In this document: positions 32,829-40,862 of the stretch, one piece after another | How the letters are laid out: each line of letters begins with the position of its first letter | Position numbering within the stretch: position 1 is the stretch's first letter | Source: UBA9160 sp035489755 | GTDB lineage: Bacteria; Myxococcota_A; UBA9160 | Length of the DNA: 64,000 nucleotides | Assembly (NCBI GenBank): GCA_035489755.1 | Contig: DATGZK010000077.1 | Location: 310,001-374,000 of the forward strand | Direction: 5' to 3' | Made by a program: the position numbers and the translations under genes | The notes under the pieces: generated by a model | What the model saw: only the letters and a program-made list of their open reading frames with translations | Database searches by the model: none | What the model was told of the DNA's origin: nothing

Positions 32829-33682
32829 CGACCGGGAGCCTAAACAGCCGTGTGTGTATCGTCACGGGCGCGAGCTCTGGCATCGGGCTGGAAACGGCGC
32901 GCGGCCTCGCCGCACAGGGGGCCACCCTCGTCGCTGTCTGTCGCAGTCGGGAGCGGGGCGAGGCCGCCCTCGCGAGCATCCGTGAGAGCACAGGCAACGC
33001 CGACCTCCACCTTGCACTCGCGGACCTCTCCGCGCAGGCCAGCATCCGGCAGCTGGCCAAGGAATTGCTTGCGCGTTGGCCCAGCATCCACGTGCTTGTG
33101 AACAATGCGGGTGTGGTCGAAACCCGCCGCAGACTCACAGCGGACGGGATTGAGATGGTATTCGCGGTGAACCATCTCTCGTATTACCTGCTGACACGCC
33201 TCCTGCTCGACCGACTGAAGGAGAGCGCATCGGCTCGTGTCGTGAACGTGTCCTCGGATGCACATCGCTTCGCCAAGCTCGACTGGGAAAATCTTCAGGG
33301 AGAGAAGGGCTGGAGCTTCATGCGGCAGTATGGCCTCTCGAAGCTGTGCAACATCCTTTTTACCCAGGAGCTGGCGAAGCGGGTCGTGGGGAGCGGCGTC
33401 ACGGCGAACGCGCTCCACCCCGGCGCCGTCGGCACGCGGCTCGGCCAGAACAACGGTGTGTGGGCGAAAGCGCTGACGCTCTTGCTGCGACCTTTCTTCC
33501 TGACCCCAGCCCAGGGTGCGGAGACGTCGATCTACCTCGCATCGTCGCCCGACGTCGAGGGCGTGAGCGGCGGCTATTTCGCGAAGCGGCGCCGTGCAGT
33601 GCCGACGCCCGAAGCCACGGATCTCGGGAATGCGCTGCAGCTGTGGGAGTTGTCTGCGCGCCTTACGGGACTCCCGGCGTAG
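32825..33682 (+). CDS. SDR, retinol-dehydrogenase/WW-oxidoreductase-like
   Basis: A 285-residue SDR. The cofactor motif TGASSGIGLETARGLAAQGA (from residue 14), CRSRERGEAA, NNAGVV and the SSDAHRF to YGLSKLCNILFTQELA active-site run are those of the retinol dehydrogenase-like group, which has a longer spacing between the SS strand and the YxxxK motif than FabG types. It starts on a GTG that overlaps the BolA stop (GTGA), so it is translated with the Grx-BolA pair. Whether it works with them is unknown. Confidence 0.88.
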   Translation: MTTGSLNSRVCIVTGASSGIGLETARGLAAQGATLVAVCRSRERGEAALASIRESTGNADLHLALADLSAQASIRQLAKELLARWPSIHVLVNNAGVVETRRRLTADGIEMVFAVNHLSYYLLTRLLLDRLKESASARVVNVSSDAHRFAKLDWENLQGEKGWSFMRQYGLSKLCNILFTQELAKRVVGSGVTANALHPGAVGTRLGQNNGVWAKALTLLLRPFFLTPAQGAETSIYLASSPDVEGVSGGYFAKRRRAVPTPEATDLGNALQLWELSARLTGLPA

Positions 33683-33787
33683 GTTCCGAGATCTCGGCTC
33701 CCCGGCTTCCGCCGCGGAGCGCGCACCCATCGCATCTCGGCAGGCGAGCCGTTAGCTTTCGCGGGCTACGCGCAAAGGAGCCCCTCC

Positions 33788-34477
33788 GTGATTGATCTCT
33801 ACTACTGGCCGACTCCGAACGGATGGAAGATCTCGATCGCCCTCGAGGAGATGGGGCTTCCCTACAAAATATTGCCCGTCAACATCGGACGCGGCGAGCA
33901 GTTTAAGCCCGAGTTCCTCGCGATCAGCCCCAACAATCGCATGCCCGCGATCGTCGACCATGATCCGGTGGGAGGCGGGGCCACCGTCTCGATCTTCGAA
34001 TCGGGAGCGATTCTCCTCTATCTGGCCGAGAAGACCGGGCGATTTCTGCCCAAGGACCTGCACGGCCGCTTCGAGGTCCTGCAGTGGCTGATGTGGCAGA
34101 TGGGCGGCCTCGGGCCGATGCTCGGCCAAGCGCATCACTTCCGACAGTACGCCCCTGAGAAGATCCAATACGGGGTGGATCGTTACACAAACGAAGCCAA
34201 CCGACTCTACGGCGTGCTGAACAAGCGGCTTACGGACCGCGCCTTCGTGGCCGGCGACTACTCCATCGCCGACATGGCCTGTTGGCCCTGGATCGTACCC
34301 CACGACATGCAGGGACAGCGGCTCGAGGATTTTCCACACCTTGGGCGTTGGTTCGAGGTGATGAAGGCACGCCCCGCCGTGCAAAGAAGCTTTGAGGTGG
34401 GAAAGGAACTCCGCACGCCTTCGGGTCCCGATGAAGAAGCCAAGAAGATCCTCTTCGGGCAGAAGGCAACGGCCTAA
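33788..34477 (+). CDS. glutathione S-transferase (YfcG/Ure2p-like)
   Basis: A 229-residue GST. The thioredoxin-like N-terminal domain reads YYWPTPNGWKISIALEEMGL, the T-P-N-G/S start of YfcG and YghU-type disulfide reductases, then ISPNNRMPAIVDHD and IFESGAILLYLAEKTGRFLP for glutathione binding. The helical C-terminal domain contains QWLMWQMGGLGPMLGQAHHF and YSIADMACWPWI, both characteristic of this subgroup. Members act as glutathione disulfide-bond reductases. The GTG at 33788 has AAGGAG 7 bases upstream. Confidence 0.9.
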   Translation: MIDLYYWPTPNGWKISIALEEMGLPYKILPVNIGRGEQFKPEFLAISPNNRMPAIVDHDPVGGGATVSIFESGAILLYLAEKTGRFLPKDLHGRFEVLQWLMWQMGGLGPMLGQAHHFRQYAPEKIQYGVDRYTNEANRLYGVLNKRLTDRAFVAGDYSIADMACWPWIVPHDMQGQRLEDFPHLGRWFEVMKARPAVQRSFEVGKELRTPSGPDEEAKKILFGQKATA

Positions 34478-35070
34478 GCTCTGCGATCGCCGAGGCGGCG
34501 GGTTCTTCCCGGGCCTCCGTCGGGGCGGCCCTTCTTTTGCCGCGAAGTCGCGCCGCGGCGATACGCCTCGATCAGGGACTTGAAGGTCTCTCTTCGGGCG
34601 TACACCTTCGCCAGCCCGACGCGCTTGGGGAGGCGCGCCCTTCGCTGCTACCCACCGGTGTCTTAGAGGCCGAAGCTCACCGAAGGGTGAGGGCTCGGCC
34701 CCAAAAGGCCAGGCTCGCGGCGAAACTCGCGTTCTCCCGTCGACCTCCGCGGACGGCTGGAAGCTCCCGGGTCCGGGAAGACTCCCCGCGCCTGCGTCCG
34801 CTCCTCGCATCCCGAACTTTTCTGCTTCAGGTTCTGGCTGCGAGGTGCTCGAACGAGCCTACTCCCACCAACCCCGAAATCGTATCCGTCCCTCGCGACG
34901 CTGTCGTTGCGCTGATGGGAGCAAGACCCCGGTCTCCTCGCACCGCGCGGTCGGATACAAAATCCACTCTACTCCTCGGGCGCACCAGGTCAACGACGAA
35001 ATCGTGCGGCCTTCCCTATGGTTCGCGCCGTGCGCGAGAGGAACCGGGCGCTTCTCGCCCGACGCCCGTC
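34478..35070. other. intergenic, no supported gene
   Basis: Nearly 600 bases between the GST gene and the recognisable start of the rarD pseudogene. All six frames give only short arginine/proline-rich peptides. Near the GST end the minus strand has a basic 50-codon frame ending at 34474 with no start or family match. The stretch beside rarD may include the lost 5-prime end and promoter of that gene. No tRNA or repeat recognised. Confidence 0.5.
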
Positions 35071-35938
35071 GTTGCGGGAGTGCTGTACGCCCTTGGCGCC
35101 TACAGAAGCTGGGGCTTGCTGCCCGTGTACTGGAAGCAGCTCACTCGGGTTCCCGTGCTCGAGATCCTTGCGCATCGCGTCGTCTGGTCCGTCCTCTTCA
35201 CGGCGTTCTTGCTCACCGTGTCGAGGGGTTGGCGCGACGTTCGTGCGGCGCTTTCGTCCCGTCGCAACCTCGTGACGCTGCTTGCAACTTCACTCCTCAT
35301 CGCAACAACTGGCTGCTTTTCATCTGGGCGGTGACCCATGGAGAGATCCTTGCGTCGAGTCTCGGCTACTTCTTGAACCCGCTCGTCAACGTCGCACTCG
35401 CTGTCGTCTTCTTGCGCGAGCGACTGCGCCCTTGGCAGGTAGCAGCGGTGGCGCTCGCGGGTGTCGGCGTCGTGCCGATGGCTGCGTCCGCTGGTGGGCC
35501 CCCGTGGATCTCCCTCGCGCTCGCGCTCAGCTTTGGCCTGTATGGGCTCTTGCGCAAGGTGGCGCCCATGGCGCCCCTCATTTCCCTCTCGATCGAGACG
35601 GCTCTGCTCTGCCCAGTCGCGGCCGTTTATCTCGCATGGCAAGGAGCGCGCGGCGAGAGTTCCTTGGCCAGGGGCGACGCGCACACGGCGCTATTGCTCA
35701 TCCTGCCGGCGTCGTCACGGCGCTCCCGCTCCTGTGGTTTGCAAGTGCCGCCAAGCGACTTCCGCTTTCGACGCTCGGACTCTTTCAATATCTCGCTCCA
35801 AGCATTACGCGCGCGCACGGTGTCGCCTTCGGGTGCATCTGGACCGCTCTCGTCGTCTATTCCATGGACGCCGTGCGGGCCCAGCGCACGCGGCGCAGCG
35901 GACAACTCGCGCGTCGCGAGCCGTTTGTCGTGTCTTAG
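35071..35938 (+). pseudogene. rarD: broken RarD/EamA-family transporter gene
   Basis: Three frames together spell most of a RarD-type ten-helix drug/metabolite transporter. Frame 1 gives GVLYALGAYRSWGLLPVYWK and EILAHRVVWSVLFTAFLL. At about 35306 a one-base loss shifts to frame 3, which gives NWLLFIWAVTHGEILASSLG, YFLNPLVNVALAVVFLRERL and SFGLYGLLRKVAPMAPLISL. At about 35703 a second shift enters frame 2: AGVVTALPLLWFASAAKRLP and LSTLGLFQYLAPS. After that, about 15 residues present in RarD relatives are missing before TRAHGVAFGCIWTALVVYS. No good start codon remains. Two frameshifts plus a deletion make function very unlikely. Confidence 0.88.
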
Positions 35939-35962
35939 GCCAAGCGGATCCGCTCGGGCGAA

Positions 35963-35971
35963 TGGTATAGT
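35963..35971 (+). promoter_or_regulatory. extended -10 element before the efflux adaptor gene
   Basis: TGGTATAGT fits an extended -10 (TGnTATAAT-like), a strong cue in this GC-rich background. Transcription would begin near 35978, too close for translation from the ATG at 35981, which supports the start at 36029. No clear -35 is present, as is allowed for extended -10 promoters. Confidence 0.35.
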
Positions 35972-36028
35972 CGAGGTTTCATGGAACCCAAGGGAGACGG
36001 GTGCGGAAGGCGAGGGGACAATCACTGC

Positions 36029-37270
36029 ATGAAGAGTTTCGCTGACACCTGGTTCCCTGCGCTCCTGGCGGCCCTGAGTCTCTTCACCGCGTGCAAGAGC
36101 GAGCCGCCGCGCGAGGCCGGACCCATCGACGTTGTCGTGAGGGAGGTTCTCCAGCGGGATGTGCCCATCACCGGGGAGTGGGTCGGGACGCTCGAGGGAC
36201 AAATCACCGCCCAGATCCGTGCTCGTGTAACGGGGCACCTGCAGGCGCGACGCTATCAAGAGGGCAGCTACGTCCACCAGGGCGATCTGCTCTTCCTGAT
36301 CGATCCGCGTCCCTACCTGGCAGCGCTCGAGCAGGCCAAGGGGCAGCTCGATCACCAGCAGGCGCTTTTGAAATTGTCCGAGATCAATGTCGCCCGCTAC
36401 ACCCCGCTCGCCAAGGAAGGTGCGGTGAGTCAGCGCGAGCTCGATACCGCAACACAGCTTCGCGACGCCAACGCCGCCGCGGTATTCTCGGCCAAGGCGA
36501 ACCTTGACCAGGCGATCTTGAACCTGCAATGGACAAAGGTGGAGTCGCCGATCGACGGAATCGCGGGGGTGGCTCAAGGTCAGGTGGGCGACCTCATCAG
36601 CGAGAGCACCATCCTCACCAGCGTGTCGCAGGTGGATCCCATCCGTGTCGCGTTCCCGGTAAGTGAGCGCGAATACCTCGCCGTGGCGGATCGGCTGGCC
36701 GAAGCGGGCGCCGCGCCCTCCCGAGGCATGAGTCAGGAGAAGCAGGAAGGTGCGCCCGCGCAAACATCCGAAGTCCGTGGCAAACCCGGAGGCCTCGAGC
36801 TCATTCTCACCAACGGGAACGTCTATCCCCAACGCGGCACTTTCATCTTCGCGAACCGTCAGGTGGATGAGAGGACCGGCACCATGCTCATCAAAGGGGA
36901 GTTCCCGAACCCCGGAAGTCTCCTGCGCCCTGGCGGATACGGAAAGGTCCGCGCCGTTACGTCGCTCAAGAAAGGAGCGCTGCTCGTACCGCAGCGGGCA
37001 GTCTCTGAACTCCAAGGCACCTACCACGTCGCGGTCGTAGACAAGGACAACAAGGTCTCGATCCGAAACGTCGAGCCAGGCAGTCGTTTCGAGAATCTCT
37101 GGATCATTGAGAAGGGCCTTGAACCCAACGAACGTGTCATCATGGAGGGGCTGCAGAAGGTGCGGGACGGCGTGCTCGTGAACGTCCAGACCGCGGCGCC
37201 GGGAAGTGCCGGTGGAAGCGCTCCGTCGACCGCCGCCGCTCCCGTGCTGTCGGCAGGGGCTGCCGGCTAG
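36029..37270 (+). CDS. RND-type efflux adaptor (AcrA/MexA family lipoprotein)
   Basis: A 413-residue periplasmic adaptor. The signal peptide ends LSLFTACKSE, giving a lipidated Cys near residue 22. Family marks are GTLEGQITAQIRARVTGHLQ, the DPRPYLAALEQAKGQLDHQQ hairpin, QAILNLQWTKVESPIDGIAG, and the barrel segments RQVDERTGTMLIKGEFPNPG and LLRPGGYGKVRAV. It would link an RND pump to an outer-membrane channel. The outer-membrane factor gene follows 3 bases after its stop. The pump gene that normally lies between or beside them exists here only as a remnant on the opposite strand, so the complex is either incomplete or uses a pump encoded elsewhere. Confidence 0.92.
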   Translation: MKSFADTWFPALLAALSLFTACKSEPPREAGPIDVVVREVLQRDVPITGEWVGTLEGQITAQIRARVTGHLQARRYQEGSYVHQGDLLFLIDPRPYLAALEQAKGQLDHQQALLKLSEINVARYTPLAKEGAVSQRELDTATQLRDANAAAVFSAKANLDQAILNLQWTKVESPIDGIAGVAQGQVGDLISESTILTSVSQVDPIRVAFPVSEREYLAVADRLAEAGAAPSRGMSQEKQEGAPAQTSEVRGKPGGLELILTNGNVYPQRGTFIFANRQVDERTGTMLIKGEFPNPGSLLRPGGYGKVRAVTSLKKGALLVPQRAVSELQGTYHVAVVDKDNKVSIRNVEPGSRFENLWIIEKGLEPNERVIMEGLQKVRDGVLVNVQTAAPGSAGGSAPSTAAAPVLSAGAAG

Positions 37271-37273
37271 GAC

Positions 37274-38752
37274 ATGCGTCGCAGGATCGCACTGGCCGGG
37301 TCACCGGCCGCACTTTTCGCCGCGTTTTTGCTCTTGGGCTGCGCCATTGGTCCGAACTACGAGCGCCCCCCTCTCGCTTCCCCCGAGACCTTCCGCGGTG
37401 AGGCGCCGCCGCCCTCCGCGGCGTCCCTTGCCGATCTTCCGTGGTGGGAGGTGTTTAATGACCCGACGCTCGTCGCCCTGATTCAGGAGTCCCTCCAGAA
37501 CAACTACGACCTTCGCGTTGCCGTGGCACGCGTCGAGCAAGCCTACGCGGGCGTTGGGGTTGCCCGATCCGAGCTCTTCCCCCAGTTTGGCTACGATTTC
37601 ATCGCCTCGCGAGGAAGAGGTACGAGTTTTGGCGGCCAGCCGACGGGCGCCGTGACGGGCATTGGGGGAACGACGAATCTGTTCGTCGCGGCGCTCAACG
37701 TCTCGTGGGAGATCGACATTTGGGGCCGCATCCGCCGGGCCACGGAGGCGGCGCAGGGGCAGTTCCTCGCAACCGACGCCGCGCGCCGCGGCGTCGTCCT
37801 CTCGCTCGTCGCGGGGGTCGCGCAGGCGTACTTCGAGCTGCGTGAGCTTGACGCGGAGCTTGAGATCACCCGCAACTCGGTGGACACGTTCCAAAAGACG
37901 CTCGCTCTTTTCACGCGCCAGTTCCAAGGCGGGGTCGCTTCGAAGCTCGAGGTCGAGCGAGTCAAGGCAGCCCTCGCACAGGCCGCGGCCACGGTTCCAA
38001 GACTCGAGGCCGAGATCGTCGCCAAGGAGGACCAGCTCTGCGTCCTGGTCGGCCGACCCCCGGGGCCGATTCCACGGGGCGTGTTGCTCATCGACCAGAA
38101 GATGCCGTCGCCGGAGATTCCCGCAGGCCTGCCATCGGCCCTGCTCGAACGACGGCCCGATCTTGTGGCAGCCGAGGAGATCGCTTTTTCCGCGAACGCC
38201 AACGTCGGCGTCGCCCTCGCAAACTTCCTGCCTACGATCGGACTCACGAGTCTCTACGGGAGCCAGAGCACCCAGCTCTCGAATCTCTTGACGAAGGGCA
38301 CGGGGATCTGGGGCGTTGCCGGCCAGGCGGCAGGCCCCCTCTTTCGGGGTGGGCAGCTTTACTACAGCTACAAAGGCTCACGAGCGAGCCTTGAGGAAAC
38401 CCAGGCTCTGTACCAGGGAACCGTGCTCACGGCCCTCCAAGAGGTCTCGGACTCGCTTGTTGCTCGGCAGAAACTGATCGAGTCACGCGAGCAACAGGCA
38501 CAGGCCGTGGAGGCGCTCGAGGAGTCGGTGCGCCTTTCCCTGCTCCGGTACACCGATGGCCTCGCCAACTACATCGAGGTGCTGGACGCCCAGCAGCAAC
38601 TCTTCCCGGCCGAGACCACCCTTGCCCAAGTCGAGCGCGACCAACTCCTCGCGGTGGTGCAGCTCTACAAGGCGCTTGGCGGCGGCTGGTCGATCGACGC
38701 TACCCCGGGCACCGCGACGACCCCAGCGCCAGCCCCCGCACCCAGCCCGTAG
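37274..38752 (+). CDS. efflux outer-membrane factor (OprM/NodT family)
   Basis: A 492-residue TolC-fold channel lipoprotein. The signal peptide ends LLLGCAIGPNY, the classical NodT/OprM start (lipidated Cys, then xGPxYxxP). The protein has two repeats of the barrel plus coiled-coil unit; marks are WWEVFNDPTLVALIQESLQN, NVSWEIDIWGRIRRATEAAQ, ALLERRPDLVAAEEIAFSAN and LRYTDGLANYIEVLDAQQQL. It is directly downstream of the adaptor (3-base gap). The C-terminus is an alanine/proline tail. The gene appears intact despite loss of the neighbouring pump. Confidence 0.94.
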   Translation: MRRRIALAGSPAALFAAFLLLGCAIGPNYERPPLASPETFRGEAPPPSAASLADLPWWEVFNDPTLVALIQESLQNNYDLRVAVARVEQAYAGVGVARSELFPQFGYDFIASRGRGTSFGGQPTGAVTGIGGTTNLFVAALNVSWEIDIWGRIRRATEAAQGQFLATDAARRGVVLSLVAGVAQAYFELRELDAELEITRNSVDTFQKTLALFTRQFQGGVASKLEVERVKAALAQAAATVPRLEAEIVAKEDQLCVLVGRPPGPIPRGVLLIDQKMPSPEIPAGLPSALLERRPDLVAAEEIAFSANANVGVALANFLPTIGLTSLYGSQSTQLSNLLTKGTGIWGVAGQAAGPLFRGGQLYYSYKGSRASLEETQALYQGTVLTALQEVSDSLVARQKLIESREQQAQAVEALEESVRLSLLRYTDGLANYIEVLDAQQQLFPAETTLAQVERDQLLAVVQLYKALGGGWSIDATPGTATTPAPAPAPSP

Positions 38753-38759
38753 GCCACTG

Positions 38760-39849
38760 TTACGGCTCAGAGGCTGCGGGGGCGACCGCCGGGCTCTCGA
38801 CCGCCCCTTTCTCCACGCTGCGCTTCGAGAGCCGTTCCACCAGGACGAACGAGACCGGGATCAAAAAGATCGCAAGCACGCTCGCCGCAACCATTCCGCC
38901 CAAGACGGTCGTTCCAAGCGTTTGTCGGGAGATGGCGCCTGCGCCCGTCGCGACCACGAGGGGCGCGACGCCCAGGATAAACGCGAACGCCGTCACGAGA
39001 ATGGGGCGCAGCCGCAGTTTCGCTCCGGCGAGCGCGGCCTCGATGAGAGGAGTCCCTTTCTCGTACTCGAGTTTGCAGAACTCGACAATCAAGATGGCGT
39101 TTTTCGCGGAGAGCCCGATGAGCATGACGAGGCCGATCCGCAAAGACGTTGTTTTGAAACGCGCGCAGCCAGAGCACGAAGAAGGCACCAAAGACGCCGA
39201 TCGGAGTCACGAGGAGAACGCTGAAGGGAAGTGACCAGCTCTCGTACTGAGCCGCTAGGATGAGGAAGGCCATGAGCAGCGAGAGGCCGAAGATGACGCT
39301 CGCCGGAACACCCTCGGAGGCCACCTTCTCCTGAAAAGACATCCCCATGTAGTCGTAGCCCATGGCACGCGGCATGGTCTGCGCAAAAACGTCCTCGAGC
39401 GCCCGCATACCTTGGTTCGTGCTGTAGCCCGGCGCCAAGATTCCCTTGATTTGCGCCGCCTGGTGTTCGTTGAAACGCACCGTGAACTCCGGCCCATTCG
39501 TCATGCGCGGATTCACAAGGGTCGACAGCGGAACAGGCTCGTTCTCTCGGTTGCGCACGCAGAACTGGCCGACGTTCTGCGCTTCGGTGCGGAAGTCTCC
39601 CTCCGCCTGCACGTAAACCTGCCAGACACGCCCGAATTGATTGAAGGAGTTGACGAAGTACCCGCCCATGAAAGCTTGAAGAGTCTGATAGACCGAAGAG
39701 AGCTCGATGCCTTGCTTTAGGACCTTCTCCCGGTCCACCTCGGCAAAGACCTGCGGGACGCTGGGCAGAAGAGTCGTGAAGAGGGCCGCGAACTCCGGGC
39801 GCTTGCGCGCAGCTTCGAGGAACTTGGTGGTGTTCTCGGCCAGGAAGTC
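38760..39849 (-). pseudogene. truncated, frameshifted RND multidrug pump remnant
   Basis: Only the C-terminal ~360 residues of an HAE1/AcrB-type pump (normally ~1050) remain. From 39849 the frame reads FLAENTTKFLEAARKRPEFA, VPQVFAEVDREKVLKQGIEL, YFVNSFNQFGRVWQVYVQAE and FLILAAQYESWSLPFSVLLV. At about 39139 two bases are missing (GCG then ATCGG where relatives have a Gln codon), shifting to the frame IGLVMLIGLSAKNAILIVEF, then RLRPILVTAFAFILGVAPLV and LGGMVAASVLAIFLIPVSFV to the stop at 38760. It faces the adaptor/outer-membrane-factor pair on the opposite strand, 8 bases from the end of the latter, which implies an inversion at this locus. Confidence 0.9.
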
Positions 39850-40284
39850 CTCTCCGCAGATCCTTTCGCGCATCCCCACGACTTCCAAAGCGGCGGTCGC
39901 GTCGCCATCGCGCACTGCCGGGACCGCGAAGCCCACTGCGCGCGAGACAGCTTCGTAAAGCCCTTCGAGCAGTCCGGCGATGATCGCTGCGCAGAACCGA
40001 CCGATAGATCCATGCGCTCCAATCCGAGGTGTGTGTGCAATGCCACGGAACGTTGCGTGAAAGCGGACGTGGTTCCCCGCTTCGCGGCCGATGGCGAGGG
40101 GCCAGGACTAAAGGAGCACGATCGGTGGACGGAGGCGGGCGAGTCCATCCCGCGACTCCGAACATTCCGCGAAGCGAAGAACGTGTAGTATGTGGCCGCG
40201 ACGGCGCCGACGTGGGATCGAAGGCTCGCCTTGCTGGGGCCAGCGCCCGATTCACGACTTCAAGAAGAGCAGGAGGATTGGTCT
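39850..40284 (-). other. junction region with a possible PhoU-like relic, otherwise no gene
   Basis: The minus-strand frame that enters the RND remnant continues upstream without stop for about 50 codons but no longer looks like an RND pump. It reads AAIIAGLLEGLYEAVSRAVG then FAVPAVRDGDATAALEVVGM, a pattern of alternating helices like one PhoU-type repeat (A-x-x-V-x-x-GD-x-x-A-x-x-V). This suggests two unrelated gene ends were fused by a deletion near 39850. The rest, to 40284, shows no gene; it ends with AGGAGG, the ribosome site of the next gene. Confidence 0.3.
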
Positions 40285-40740
40285 ATGAGAATGTCGATTG
40301 AGAAGGTAGGCGTCACCGCCATTCTAGCGCTCGGGCTTGTGCTGGCCTCTGCCGTTCGCGCTGGGGAGGAAGAGCCGAAGGGGCCGCCGGACGCAACGGT
40401 GAAGTTGTCAGGTGGAACGGTGTCCTTGGGCGTCGGTTACACCTGGGGGGGCGGTGTCCTGACCTACAAGGGGAAGGAGTACAAATTCAAGATCGACGGT
40501 CTCACCACCACGGCGGTCGGCGCGAGCAGCATTGATGCCAGTGGCAACGTATATCATCTAAAAGACGTCAAGGACTTCGGCGGAAGCTTCGTCGGCGTCA
40601 CGACGGCGGCGGCCGTGGGCGGTGGTGTCGGTTTTTCAAACATGAAAAACGGGAACGGCGTGTTCGTCCAGCTCCATTCCACCGGAACGGGCGTGCTGTT
40701 CAAAGCGGGACCCTCGGGTATCACTGTCACCATGGAGTAG
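40285..40740 (+). CDS. small exported beta-rich protein of unknown function
   Basis: A 151-residue protein. Residues 1-26 are a clear signal peptide (KVGVTAILALGLVLASAVRA, cut before GEEEP). The mature part is rich in Gly, Thr and Val with regular strand spacing: GGTVSLGVGYTWGGGVLTYK, IDGLTTTAVGASSIDASGNV, YHLKDVKDFGGSFVGVTTAA and NGVFVQLHSTGTGVLFKAG. It looks like a compact beta-barrel or beta-sandwich domain in the periplasm or outer membrane. AGGAGG lies 8 bases before the ATG at 40285. I have the impression of similar Gly-rich exported proteins across proteobacteria, but no name I can support. It is intact while neighbours on both sides are broken. Confidence 0.75.
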   Translation: MRMSIEKVGVTAILALGLVLASAVRAGEEEPKGPPDATVKLSGGTVSLGVGYTWGGGVLTYKGKEYKFKIDGLTTTAVGASSIDASGNVYHLKDVKDFGGSFVGVTTAAAVGGGVGFSNMKNGNGVFVQLHSTGTGVLFKAGPSGITVTME

Positions 40741-40862
40741 CCACAGCATTCGTCGCGTGATGACGACGCTGCCGATCTCCGGTACGACGCTTCAGCCCTC
40801 TCGCACCGCATCGCAGATCGGCCTCGCGTTTGGCGTTTGAGGCAGGCCTGTGGGCGCCTGAC

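Noticed and set aside
34474..34622. Basic peptide frame on the minus strand (contains KRVGLAKVYARRETFKSLIE)
   Set aside because: Resembles a ribosomal-protein-like tail at first sight, but no start codon, ribosome site or family match, and its end overlaps the GST gene.
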